Assembly: GCA_028823035.1 (NCBI GenBank)
Contig: JAPKCI010000040.1
Span: 1 to 36,271 of the forward strand
Direction of reading: 5' to 3'
DNA from: Rubripirellula sp.
GTDB lineage: Bacteria; Planctomycetota; Planctomycetia; Pirellulales; Pirellulaceae
DNA length: 36,271 nucleotides
Below, piece by piece: positions 9,556 to 17,903 of the stretch; positions within the stretch are counted from its first letter, which is position 1, and each line of letters opens with the position of its first letter. Below the pieces are notes generated by a model. The model did not search any database. It was given only the letters and a program-made list of their open reading frames with translations, and was not told the origin of the DNA. Both the position numbers and the translations under genes were made by a program.

Positions 9556-9574
9556 CATTCCGGGATTCCTGATT

Positions 9575-9606
9575 GGTTGGCGAAAGGTGACAGCGTTTCG
9601 CCAACC
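9575..9606. terminator. 11-bp inverted repeat between convergent genes
   Basis: GGTTGGCGAAA at 9575-9585 pairs perfectly with TTTCGCCAACC at 9596-9606 around a 10-nt loop. It begins 20 bases after the ferritin stop codon. No T tract follows on the plus strand, but the short A/T runs at the inner end of the stem and its place between converging genes suggest a transcript-end hairpin. Confidence 0.55.
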
Positions 9607-9622
9607 GTTCGTGGCTTGATAT

Positions 9623-9687
9623 CGCTTGCCGCACGGTTAGCGCTTGCCGCAGGGTTAGCGATTGCCGCAGGGTTAGCATTTGCCGCG
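9623..9687. repeat. 18-bp tandem array, three copies plus a partial fourth
   Basis: Units at 9623-9640, 9641-9658 and 9659-9676 follow the pattern cgcttgccgcagggttag with one or two substitutions. A degenerate partial copy ends near 9687. It sits between the ferritin gene and the stop codon of the minus-strand small gene. Confidence 0.85.
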
Positions 9688-9698
9688 ATTGACCTTGG

Positions 9699-10028
9699 TT
9701 ACCCAACATTTCCAGCGATCGCACCACCGAAACGCAGAATGGCAGGAACGCGAGCGAGAGAAGATTCGCTCGGCTTAACTCGGTCACACGCTGCAGATTG
9801 GGCCGACAACGCCATCTTCAAACCGGCAACCTGCTCTGGATTAATAGCGACGCAACTCTGAACGAACCAACCCACGTCCTCAGCGAACGTTTCTTGCCTG
9901 AGGACGAGCCGACTGGACACCGTGTCGTCGTCTTGCTGAACCGCCACCACAAGACGATGCAAATCATCAGCACTCGGGAAAACGTTCAGGATGGTTTCTT
10001 TTCGCAAGACCTTCGCTTCCAACAGCAA
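9699..10028 (-). CDS. Small hypothetical protein, about 109 aa
   Basis: I do not recognise the family, but the frame has the composition of a real gene. A segment of about 60 residues (KETILNVFPSADDLHRL, then LVVAVQQDDDTVSSRLVLRQ and ETFAEDVGWFVQSCVAINP) has alternating strands and charged turns, and the overlapping plus-strand frames look random. It starts at a TTG at 10028, with a second TTG at 10022; the frame is closed by a stop about 30 bases upstream of 10028 and no in-frame ATG is available, so the start is uncertain. The last 20 residues are less well structured. The product is probably soluble and cytoplasmic. It is convergent with the ferritin gene and divergent from selB. Confidence 0.5.
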   Translation of the reverse strand: MLLEAKVLRKETILNVFPSADDLHRLVVAVQQDDDTVSSRLVLRQETFAEDVGWFVQSCVAINPEQVAGLKMALSAQSAACDRVKPSESSLARVPAILRFGGAIAGNVG

Positions 10029-10349
10029 CGAGACATGGCTTATTGAAAATGGTTCTCATTAGCCACTAGTGTAACCGCCGGTTCCCGCCAGTCAACTTCC
10101 GCGGAGTGTGGCGAGGCCGCTGAGCTACGACCAGCCCGAAAACCCAGCAAAATCCTTGTTTTCTGTGACTAGTTCCACCGCCTCGCTTGTGATCCGAGGT
10201 GCATGACGCGGTTTGCAAGCGAGATGGTAACCTGCGTGACGGTCCTAGCGATTCCCTCCAGCATCAGCCAAAATGGCTGCTGTGGCTCCACCGCAAAGAT
10301 CAGCGTCTCCACAGTCATCACAACAGCTTCATTCCTTCGGCACTGCTTG
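10029..10349. other. Intergenic stretch upstream of selB; no tRNA-Sec seen
   Basis: The selB frame is open back to 10203, but the extension does not resemble SelB, whose G domain begins at once after the ATG at 10350. I checked both strands for a long tRNA with a UCA anticodon and an extended acceptor arm and found none. Confidence 0.5.
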
Positions 10350-12272
10350 ATGAGCTACACGATCATTGGCGTGATTGGTCATATCGACCACGGAAAAACT
10401 TCGCTGGTTGCTGCCCTGACCGGTGTCGACACGGATACCCACCCGGAAGAAAAACGGCGAGGGATCACGATCGACCTTGGCTTTGCCACCTTTTCTCATG
10501 GGGATGATCAGTTCGCGTTGATCGATGCACCGGGGCATCAGAAGTACATCGGTAATCTGCTTGCAGGCGTCTCGGCCGTCGATATTGGATTGTTGGTCGT
10601 TGCCTGTGATCAAGGGATTCAGGCTCAAACCCTTGAACATGCGGCGATCCTACAATCCCTGGGTGTGTCCAAACTGATCGTCGCGATGTCTCGAAACGAT
10701 CTGGTCGATGAAGCGACGCGAGTTGAGTTGGCAGAGGAATTGGAATTTTTCCTCTCCGAATTTGGTTTTGAAGACATCCCCAAACTACCACTCTCATCGG
10801 TCACCGGCGAAGGCCTGGACGAACTCCGAACATTGCTATCACAGCTGGCACGCAAGACTGAGCGTTCTGCATCTGAACACTTCAGAATGCCGGTGGACCG
10901 CATTTTCACGGTCGAGGGTCGTGGCTGCGTGGTAGCGGGATCTCCATGGAGCGGCGTCCTGAGTGTCGGCGACCAGGTCCAGATTGCTCGGACAGGTCAA
11001 CTGGCACGTGTTCGTGAAATCGAGGTCCACGGGCAGGACAGAGAACAATCACGCATTGGTGAACGCACTGCGTTGAACCTGGCGGGCGTTTCATCGACGA
11101 CCTTGGTCAGGGGCGACGAACTTGTCGCCAAGAACACCCACACTCCTGCGAGCCGAATCCTGGTTGAGCTCACAATGTTCAACGATGCCAAGGAAGTGCG
11201 ATGTCCCACTACGATACAGTTGCACTCAGCAACCAACGCCACCGCAGCCCGTCTGTTCGGTCCCCGAACGATCGCCGGGGGTGAGTGTGCAATTGTTCTT
11301 GTCGACGTGGAACAACCGATCGTCGCGACGCACGGTCAGGCATGCCTGTTTCGACGCCCCTACCCTGTCGGCTCGTTCGCCGGCGGGCGAGTGCTGGGGA
11401 CGGTACAGCCAGCAGCCAAACAAACCACGCGACTGCTGGACATGGGCGCACGACTGCGTGATTCCAGCCCAGCAGAACGTCTGACTGCCTGGGTCGATTT
11501 CCACGGCGAGGCCCCGCTGCAGCCTATCGCTCTCGAACTGAACATCGGACTCAAGGCCGACCAGTTGGACGACGTGATCCAACAGTGCCTTCAAGCTGGC
11601 ACAATAATCTCAACTGACAATCAAAATTTGACCTCACCCAAGCTGCTGCCTCGGCTTTCAAAGTTTCTGTTAAATCTACTCACACACCAAGCCAAGTCGA
11701 CAGACGATGCCTGGCTTGACGTACAGTCAGTGGTTCAGCGGGCCCTTCCGCTCGCGTCAGCTCAAACCGTGCGGATCCTTCTGGAGCAGATGATCAAGGA
11801 AAAACAGATCGTACGGGTCAACCGAATGATTGCTGTTCCGTCGGAAACAACTGTCCTATCCAAGAAACAGCTCAACCGAATGAAGCAGTTACTGGCGTTG
11901 TACCTCGACGAGCGCAAGCCTCCCACGCTGAAGGAAGCCGCGGTTGCTCTGGACAGCCCGCCAGACACAGTCGCGTCGCTGATTCGGTTCGCGACTCAGC
12001 AACGGATTCTGATCGACCTCGGAAATGGTTTTTTTGTCTCACAACAGTCCTTTGACACGCTGTGCGAGGAACTTCGCAACCTGTTCACCGAGTCCGCCCA
12101 AAGAACGGTAGCCGAAATCCGCGACCACTGGGAAATCACCCGCAAACATGCCATCCCGCTGCTGGAGTATTGTGACAGGTACAGGATCACGCTTCGCGAC
12201 GGTGATGTTCGAATTCAAGGCGATGGAATGCCCCCAACCCAAACCCCAGCAACCGCCGGATCGGAATCGTGA
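10350..12272 (+). CDS. selB: Selenocysteine-specific elongation factor SelB
   Basis: The protein is 640 aa from the ATG at 10350. It is an EF-Tu-like GTPase that carries Sec-tRNA to the ribosome and recognises the SECIS hairpin on selenoprotein mRNA. The P-loop GHIDHGKT is at residues 10-17, the switch I region has [10 protein letters not shown], and DAPGH is at 59-63. The guanine-specificity motif reads SRND at 114-117 rather than the usual N/T-K-x-D, an unusual Lys to Arg change. Domains II and III follow to about residue 370, and the C-terminal winged-helix repeats that bind SECIS RNA run from about 400 to 625. The stop overlaps the selA start by four bases (GTGA), implying translational coupling. 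The UGA-containing gene at 16728-17903 is a likely client. Confidence 0.96.
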   Translation: MSYTIIGVIGHIDHGKTSLVAALTGVDTDTHPEEKRRGITIDLGFATFSHGDDQFALIDAPGHQKYIGNLLAGVSAVDIGLLVVACDQGIQAQTLEHAAILQSLGVSKLIVAMSRNDLVDEATRVELAEELEFFLSEFGFEDIPKLPLSSVTGEGLDELRTLLSQLARKTERSASEHFRMPVDRIFTVEGRGCVVAGSPWSGVLSVGDQVQIARTGQLARVREIEVHGQDREQSRIGERTALNLAGVSSTTLVRGDELVAKNTHTPASRILVELTMFNDAKEVRCPTTIQLHSATNATAARLFGPRTIAGGECAIVLVDVEQPIVATHGQACLFRRPYPVGSFAGGRVLGTVQPAAKQTTRLLDMGARLRDSSPAERLTAWVDFHGEAPLQPIALELNIGLKADQLDDVIQQCLQAGTIISTDNQNLTSPKLLPRLSKFLLNLLTHQAKSTDDAWLDVQSVVQRALPLASAQTVRILLEQMIKEKQIVRVNRMIAVPSETTVLSKKQLNRMKQLLALYLDERKPPTLKEAAVALDSPPDTVASLIRFATQQRILIDLGNGFFVSQQSFDTLCEELRNLFTESAQRTVAEIRDHWEITRKHAIPLLEYCDRYRITLRDGDVRIQGDGMPPTQTPATAGSES

Positions 12273-13678
12273 CGAAAGCCCAACGTTTGAGAGCGCTGCC
12301 ATCGGTGGATGTGATCCTCCGCGACCCACAGGTAATGGCACTCCGAGACACCAACTCAGTCGCACCAATCACCAACTGGGCGCGGACTGCTGTGCAGGAC
12401 TGCCGCAATCAGATTCTTAAGGATGGTGACAATTTTGATGCTCCACTAACAGCGTGGATCATCGAGCGGATTCTCAGTCAGTCGAAAATGGACCTCGGCC
12501 AGCGACTTCAACCAGTGATCAACGCGACGGGGGTTGTACTACACACCAACCTTGGCCGCTCACCGATGTCCGACAAGGCCATTGCTGCGGCTGAACAGGC
12601 AGCCAGATACACCAACGTAGAACTGAATCTGGAATCGGGTCGCCGCAGCAAGCGGGGCGAACGCTTGATGAACCTGTTGGCTCAACTGACAGGCGCCGAG
12701 GATGCCTTGGTGGTCAACAACTGCGCCGCTGCAACGGTGCTGGTCCTGCAAGCGATCGCGTCGGGCCGCGAGGTGATTGTCTCACGCGGACAGCTAGTCG
12801 AAATCGGCGGTGGATTTCGCCTGCCCGACGTGTTCCGGGCCGCCGGGGTGACCCTACGGGAAGTCGGCACCACCAATCGAACGTATCTAAGCGATTACGA
12901 GTCGGCCATTAACGAAGCAACCGGAGCTATCATCCGCGTCCACCGCAGCAATTTCCAATTGGCTGGCTTTGTTGCCGAACCGAACATCGACGAATTGGTT
13001 TTAATCGATCGTCCCGAATCCGTCGCCGTGATCGATGATCTGGGAAGCGGATGCGTCAGCGATCTATCACCCTACGGTTTACATGAACCCAATGTGCTGG
13101 AAAGCATTCGCTCGGGAGCCGACGTGTCGCTGTTCAGCGGTGACAAACTCTTCGGAGGACCGCAAGCAGGAATCCTTGTTGGAAAAAGGCGGTGGATCGA
13201 GAAACTGCGGCGTAGCCCGATCATGCGGGCATTGCGTGTGGACAAACTGACATTGGCCGCGCTGGAAGCAACAACCGAGATTCATCTGGCGGGCGACGCA
13301 CTGACCGAGTTGCCAACGCTGCGAATGATCACCATGCCTGCGGATCAGATCAAGTCGCGATGCGAAACGCTGTTATCCCAGTTCGACCAGCAACAGCCGA
13401 TTGAGCTGGTGCCGTGTGAATCCCAGGTTGGAGGAGGCTCGATCCCCGGATCGAGTCTGGCCAGCTTTGGTTTGAGACTCACCGGTTATCCTGCCCATCG
13501 TTTGGCCCAACGACTACGGGAAGGACCACCTGCAATCCAAGCGAGAGTCAATGATGACTCCGTCCTGATTGATCTCCGCACCGTTGCTGACAACGAGCTC
13601 AATCCACTGGCCGAGGGAATCCGTTCAGCCATGTTGCGGACCATGCCTATTCAACCCACCGGAACATCCCCGGAATGA
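12269..13678 (+). CDS. selA: L-seryl-tRNA(Sec) selenium transferase SelA
   Basis: The protein is 469 aa. The GTG at 12269 is the right start because residues 8-27 (RALPSVDVILRDPQVMALRD) match the family N-terminus (LPAIDRLLRD type); the ATG at 12337 would remove it. SelA is a large PLP-dependent cytoplasmic enzyme that converts seryl-tRNA(Sec) to selenocysteinyl-tRNA using selenophosphate. Visible motifs are INATGVVLHTNLGRSP near residues 84-99, ESGRRSKRGER at 122-132, and the PLP-binding lysine Lys293 in SLFSGDKLFGGPQAG. The length is close to the E. coli protein. It overlaps selB by GTGA and selD by ATGA. Confidence 0.97.
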   Translation: MTKAQRLRALPSVDVILRDPQVMALRDTNSVAPITNWARTAVQDCRNQILKDGDNFDAPLTAWIIERILSQSKMDLGQRLQPVINATGVVLHTNLGRSPMSDKAIAAAEQAARYTNVELNLESGRRSKRGERLMNLLAQLTGAEDALVVNNCAAATVLVLQAIASGREVIVSRGQLVEIGGGFRLPDVFRAAGVTLREVGTTNRTYLSDYESAINEATGAIIRVHRSNFQLAGFVAEPNIDELVLIDRPESVAVIDDLGSGCVSDLSPYGLHEPNVLESIRSGADVSLFSGDKLFGGPQAGILVGKRRWIEKLRRSPIMRALRVDKLTLAALEATTEIHLAGDALTELPTLRMITMPADQIKSRCETLLSQFDQQQPIELVPCESQVGGGSIPGSSLASFGLRLTGYPAHRLAQRLREGPPAIQARVNDDSVLIDLRTVADNELNPLAEGIRSAMLRTMPIQPTGTSPE

Positions 13679-15831
13679 ATGAACGACTTGCCTCAAGACA
13701 CATCGTCCTGTTGGGGATCGGCCACACCAACGCGCACGTCCTCCGTATGTATGCCATGCGAGGTTTGCCGGACACTGCGCTGACCTGCATTTCCGACCAT
13801 CATGTTTCTGCCTATTCAGGCATGCTTCCAGCGGTACTGGCTGGACAGGTGCCCCAGACGGCCATGGAAATTGATCTGGTCAAACTGTGCGCCTCGGTCG
13901 GAGCCAGGCTGATCACCCAACGCGTCTCCGGTCTCGATCCCACCAAACGTCAGATCCACTTTGAGGATCGTCCGCCGATGGATTACGACCTGCTATCCAT
14001 TGGCGTCGGCTCAACCGCAGTGCGTAACGCCGTCAGTGTGACCAGCAAATCCGTGGTCGAAATCAAACCCATGCAGTCTTTTCTTGAACGACTGCAAGCC
14101 GTCGTATCCCAACTGAAAGAAAAGGTCGGTGATCGATCGCTGCGCGTTGCGGTTGCTGGCAGCGGTGCGGCAGGGTTGGAAATCGCATTTTGTTTACCCG
14201 CGTTCATTAAGAAGCATTGGCCTGGCAACTTTTCAATCACGTTGGTCACGCGAAGCAAGAATATTCTTGAAGGTTCGCGAACGCGCACACGGCAGATGGC
14301 GCTGAATGAATTTCAGCATCGCAACGTTAAGGTTGTCACCGCTGCCACCGTTGATTCACTTGAAGAGGGACGCATCACGTTCAGCAATGGTGAAACCCTC
14401 GACGCTGACGTCGTGATCTGGTCCACCGGTGCAGCACCGCCACCCATCCTCAGCCAACTTGGGTTGGCAACAGACGCCAACGGCTTCCTGCTGACCCGTC
14501 CAACACTGCAGTCAGTCACGAACCCACACGTATTCGCCGTCGGTGACACAGGAACGCTCGAAACGCAACCAACCCCCAAGGCAGGAGTCTACGCAGTCCG
14601 TCAGGGTCCCATTCTCTGGAAGAATCTGCAACGATCATTGGCGGGGGAAACCCTGAAACCGTATCGTCCGCAACACAATTTCATGCAGTTGCTCAATCTC
14701 GGTGATGGAACCGCCATCGGTCAATGGAAATCCTTGACCTTTTCAGGACGCTGGGTGATGCGTCTAAAACATTCCATCGACACTGCTTTCATGGACAAGT
14801 TCCAAGCTGAACCGATGCTTGACGAAGAAGATCCCATGCAATGCCGCGGTTGCGGATGCAAAGTGGGCGCCGACCTTCTAGCCTCGGCCTTGCCTGCGGC
14901 CGGCAATATCAAGTTTGATGACGCCGCAGAAATTGGTCGTACCGAAGAACATAAGATCGTCGCATCCACCGATTTCTTCACGAGTCCCTTCGTGGACCCT
15001 TTTCTGACAGGGCGGGTCGCAGCGCTTCATGCCGCCAGCGACATCGTCGCCAGCGGCGCCGAGGCAAAGTATGCTCTCTCGAACGTCGTGATTCCAATGG
15101 GTCCCCCGGGACCCCAGCAGGCTGTCCTCAGAGAACTGCTTGCAGGCGCAAAATGCGAATTTGACGCGATGGATGCTGCGATCGTTGGCGGTCATACCAT
15201 CGAAGGACCGCGATTGGAAATTGGGTTCACCGTGATCGGTAACACCTTGGGCGAAAGCCTGCTTGAAAAGCGGAACCTGCAAGTCGGCGATGGCTTGTAT
15301 GTGACGAAACCTATCGGCATCGGAGTGTTGCTGGCTGCCCACATGCGGAGTCGCTGCTCTGCCGCAGACTACCGGCAGCTCGTCGACGCAATGCTGGAAC
15401 GGCAACATGCGTATGCAAGACTTGCAATTCAATCTGGCATAATCGCAGGTACTGACGTCACAGGCTTTGGATTGGCAGGGCATCTGTTGGAAATGATCGA
15501 CGCCAGTCAGACGGGGGCTTGCCTGCAGTTGGACCGGATCCCTGTTTTACCAGGTGCCTGCGATGCCATCGCCGGCGGTATCCAGAGCAGTTTGGCTCCC
15601 AGCAATCGTATGGCCGCCGTCAAGATTCAAGCCACGCCGGACATCCGACGCCAACCCACTTTCGATCTGCTGTTTGACCCGCAAACCTGCGGCGGTTTGT
15701 TGCTCGGTATCGCCGACGAGCAAATGCAAAGCCTCGAATTGAAGATTGCAGACTCTGGATTTCGCCCCCTTGTCCGCATCGGAACGGTGACTGCTTCCAA
15801 CGCCAACCAGCAACCACTGTTGGTCAAGTAA
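13675..15831 (+). CDS. selD: Selenide, water dikinase SelD fused to an N-terminal FAD/NAD(P) oxidoreductase
   Basis: The protein is 718 aa. Residues 1 to about 370 form a pyridine nucleotide-disulphide oxidoreductase of the NADH dehydrogenase type (the TIGR03169 class found N-terminal to SelD). The first nucleotide-binding loop is LLGIGHTNAH, the second is AVAGSGAAGLEIAF at about 159-172, and the FAD-site motif VFAVGDTG is near 286-293. Residues about 385-718 are SelD, which makes selenophosphate from selenide and ATP. Its catalytic pair is Cys393 and Lys396 in RGCGCK, so this SelD uses Cys where some SelD proteins use Sec. The oxidoreductase may reduce selenium compounds to feed the kinase; this is inference. 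The ATG overlaps the selA stop, completing a three-gene coupled operon. Confidence 0.96.
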   Translation: MNERLASRHIVLLGIGHTNAHVLRMYAMRGLPDTALTCISDHHVSAYSGMLPAVLAGQVPQTAMEIDLVKLCASVGARLITQRVSGLDPTKRQIHFEDRPPMDYDLLSIGVGSTAVRNAVSVTSKSVVEIKPMQSFLERLQAVVSQLKEKVGDRSLRVAVAGSGAAGLEIAFCLPAFIKKHWPGNFSITLVTRSKNILEGSRTRTRQMALNEFQHRNVKVVTAATVDSLEEGRITFSNGETLDADVVIWSTGAAPPPILSQLGLATDANGFLLTRPTLQSVTNPHVFAVGDTGTLETQPTPKAGVYAVRQGPILWKNLQRSLAGETLKPYRPQHNFMQLLNLGDGTAIGQWKSLTFSGRWVMRLKHSIDTAFMDKFQAEPMLDEEDPMQCRGCGCKVGADLLASALPAAGNIKFDDAAEIGRTEEHKIVASTDFFTSPFVDPFLTGRVAALHAASDIVASGAEAKYALSNVVIPMGPPGPQQAVLRELLAGAKCEFDAMDAAIVGGHTIEGPRLEIGFTVIGNTLGESLLEKRNLQVGDGLYVTKPIGIGVLLAAHMRSRCSAADYRQLVDAMLERQHAYARLAIQSGIIAGTDVTGFGLAGHLLEMIDASQTGACLQLDRIPVLPGACDAIAGGIQSSLAPSNRMAAVKIQATPDIRRQPTFDLLFDPQTCGGLLLGIADEQMQSLELKIADSGFRPLVRIGTVTASNANQQPLLVK

Positions 15832-15846
15832 CTGGTCAAGTAACTG
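15821..15846. repeat. 12-bp tandem repeat over the selD stop codon
   Basis: The word tggtcaagtaac is repeated head to tail across the end of selD, and a third partial copy (tggt) follows. The duplication carries a second copy of the terminal Val-Lys-stop codons just outside the gene. Confidence 0.75.
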
Positions 15847-15878
15847 GTTAACGATCATCCGTCCAGCAAGTGATGCTC

Positions 15879-16559
15879 TTACTTGGTGACCCATTCCGAA
15901 GTGTCTGGCTCGCTGCCATCACGATTCACTTCCTTGATGCCCCGAATTAGTTGGTAGGGAACCTGGAAAACCCCCACTACGATCAAGCCAATCATGCCGC
16001 CAAAAGCCACCGTACCTGTGAGGCCAGGATCCAACAGAGAAACGATCGCGAGAGTCACTCCAAATAGAAAGAGCAAGGTTTTGAATTCGGTTGGGCCAAA
16101 GCGTGCCAGCGTGAACTCGCCCACCAACTTCGCTTTGATGTTAGTGAGGTTGGCTAGTGCCAGCAAACAAACGACCGCAACCAATGCCAGATCCAACCTT
16201 TCGACGGCATACCCGATTCCGATCAGCCAGTAAGTGAATGAGATAGGGTCCGTAAAATGATCCAGCAACTCGCCACCATTACGACATTGACCGCTAGCTC
16301 GCGCGTGGGTGCCATCGATGCAATCTGCAGTGTGGTTTCCAACGATACCAAAGGCTGCCAGCAAACCGGCCCACCAATACTGAGTCGCTAACGCGAACCC
16401 GATTCCACCGACCACGGCAAATCCGTGGCCAATCAAAACGATGCCCTCCGGTGGAAACCATTTTGGAATATGGACTTTCGGGTACAGCGACTTGAGAACT
16501 GGACCAATCCACGGATCAAGAACGCTATGCGAGACTCGCTTGGACATCGTCATCCCCAT
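15879..16559 (-). CDS. CDP-alcohol phosphatidyltransferase family membrane protein
   Basis: The protein is 226 aa. Start candidates are three ATGs at 16559, 16553 and 16547. The signature D-x2-D-G-x2-A-R-x8-G-x3-D-x3-D is complete: Asp79, Asp82, Gly83, Ala86, Arg87, Gly96, Asp100 and Asp104. Several hydrophobic segments (about 38-58, 62-78, 105-140, 155-215) fit the usual six-helix bundle in the inner membrane. These enzymes transfer a phospho-alcohol from a CDP-linked donor to an acceptor alcohol, usually in phospholipid synthesis. The GELLDH sequence around the third Asp resembles the choline/ethanolamine phosphotransferase branch more than PgsA or PssA, but the substrate is unknown. It ends in TAA, converges with selD, and lies about 170 bases after the putative selenoprotein gene. 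Confidence 0.87.
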   Translation of the reverse strand: MGMTMSKRVSHSVLDPWIGPVLKSLYPKVHIPKWFPPEGIVLIGHGFAVVGGIGFALATQYWWAGLLAAFGIVGNHTADCIDGTHARASGQCRNGGELLDHFTDPISFTYWLIGIGYAVERLDLALVAVVCLLALANLTNIKAKLVGEFTLARFGPTEFKTLLFLFGVTLAIVSLLDPGLTGTVAFGGMIGLIVVGVFQVPYQLIRGIKEVNRDGSEPDTSEWVTK

Positions 16560-16727
16560 CTCGAACTGCTGATCAACACATCCTCAAAAACTAAGAGCCC
16601 ACACAAGAACACTGCAACTGCAAAAATCACCGCATTGTCTTGGAAGCCAAACCTTGCGATGCTTCATTCGCAATCGAATACCGGCAAAAGGCAGCCTTGG
16701 CACGAGCAGGACGAAGGCAAAGCGACA

Positions 16728-17903
16728 CTACCTCAAATAGCCATCCAGCCAGCCTCTCGCACCTTGGGGAGCGACATCATCAGCGATGTCATTTCCGTCC
16801 GCGAGTTGAAAAGTGACGGCGAGTGGAAAACGCCCTTCAGGAGCGTTTCTGGTGTAGGTACCCTCACCAAAAAACTCGCCCAAGGCAACAAGTTCAAATT
16901 GCTTTACCTTGCCAGATTCAGACAGAACTCGGCCACGCAAACTGGCTTCGTAGCCACGTTTACCATCTTCTGTTTCAAGCCGTACTGTGCCCGTGAGAAC
17001 ACCATCTTTGAGGTTGAGGTCCATCTGTCGGATTTCGTCTTTCTTCCACATCGGTGGCTCGCCGCGTGTGTTGTCCACCAAGTGGAAGCGGGCTAGCCGG
17101 TGCTGCAAACTGGTCGGCACCCGCCCTGCGCCAAGTGCTTCGTGTTCTGCCGAAGTAATCCATAGATTGTCGCGAGAAATTGCATTCTGGAACAGCTCAC
17201 GACTGGGGGTTTTGGCCGGTTCATAGCCCCCCAGTACTTTGGCGTGAACGCGTACAACAAGTCCGTTTTCCGGCGGTCGAAGGGTATACCGGGCATCCTT
17301 CTTCTGAGTCCCCGCCCTGTCAACTTCAGCTTTCAACTTGGCTTGATCAAAGGGATAGGCGCCCAAGTCATATTCACGAAGACGTTCCTTCATCAAACGC
17401 AAAAGCTTTTGAGGGTCGCGATTGTTGTTGTATAGCAGCAGTTCTCCACTCGCAGTGGCGATATAGAATCCCTGCGTGGTGGACTGAAAGTTGCTCCGTG
17501 GACCTTGTCCTGCGATCTGACGATACAGCAGTCCCTCTTCATCCTTCTGCCGTCTCTGGCAGGCCTGATCAATGGCAACGGGAACGAAACGTGTCTTCAG
17601 CAGTTGTACGATCTCTGGTTGGGCGAAGGTCGACGCACGGTCGATGACACCGTTGTTTCACGTACAGCCAAGTGGGTGCCCGTCCATGGCCCAGATAAAG
17701 ATCGGCTTGTCCTGCTGCAATGCTTCCCGGCGTGCATCAAGCACCGATAACTTCCATGGGATGGTTCGCCAAACCGCGTCTTCACCCGGTTGCAGTTGAG
17801 TCAACAAATCCTTGCATCTCTGATCAGAAAGCTCTTCAGCGGGCACCCCATGCAGAGACGCCCACCCAACCAGCAGGCCAAACACCAGAATCAGACGTTT
17901 CAT
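16728..17903 (-). CDS. Putative secreted thioredoxin-like selenoprotein with in-frame UGA (Sec82)
   Basis: Read through the TGA at 17658-17660, the gene encodes 391 residues and ends in TAG. It starts at ATG 17903 with GGAAG about eight bases upstream and a signal peptide (MKRLILVFGLLVGWASLHGVPA), suggesting export. Residues about 45-175 look thioredoxin-like: KPIFIWAMDGHPLGCT, then Sec82, NNG, and VQLLKTRFVPVAID, a strand, active-site turn and helix in which Cys80 and Sec82 form a C-x-U redox pair. Residues about 200-391 form a second, strand-rich domain (YTLRPPENGLVVRVHAKVL; GVLTGTVRLETEDG) of unknown role. The frame is open for 81 codons before and 309 after the TGA with no frameshift. A SECIS-like hairpin follows the TGA, and selBAD lies nearby. 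The alternative, a pseudogene with one nonsense change, fits less well. Substrate unknown. Confidence 0.87.
17630..17660 (-). promoter_or_regulatory. Candidate bacterial SECIS element with its UGA codon
   Basis: The UGA occupies 17658-17660. On the minus strand, 13 nt later, UCGAC (17640-17644) pairs perfectly with GUCGA (17630-17634) around a 5-nt loop CGUGC. The loop begins 18 nt after the UGA and has G at its second position, fitting the general bacterial SECIS description of a short coding-region hairpin with a loop G and a UGA-to-loop distance of roughly 16-37 nt. A competing hairpin, ACGGU with ACCGU four nt after the UGA, is also possible but lies too close to the codon to fit. Recognition by SelB is inference. 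Confidence 0.65.

Noticed and set aside
9577-9861. Plus-strand 94-codon frame after the ferritin gene
   Set aside because: It reads through the 18-bp array and gives Ala/Gly/Leu low complexity.
14845-14868. SelD as a selenoprotein
   Set aside because: The catalytic position is an ordinary Cys codon (RGCGCK), so no recoding is needed.
15879-16559. The CDP-alcohol phosphotransferase as a second selenoprotein, by analogy with the eukaryotic ethanolamine phosphotransferase SELENOI
   Set aside because: The frame is uninterrupted and ends in TAA, with no in-frame TGA. The resemblance is only at family level.
16425-17096. Plus-strand 223-codon frame opposite the CDP-alcohol phosphotransferase and selenoprotein genes
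   Set aside because: It is the shadow of two better supported minus-strand genes and has no coherent domain pattern.
16728-17903. Thioredoxin-like gene as a simple pseudogene
   Set aside because: One TGA and no frameshift in 391 codons, an active-site context for the TGA, a downstream hairpin and a nearby sel operon favour recoding. It is kept as the named alternative.
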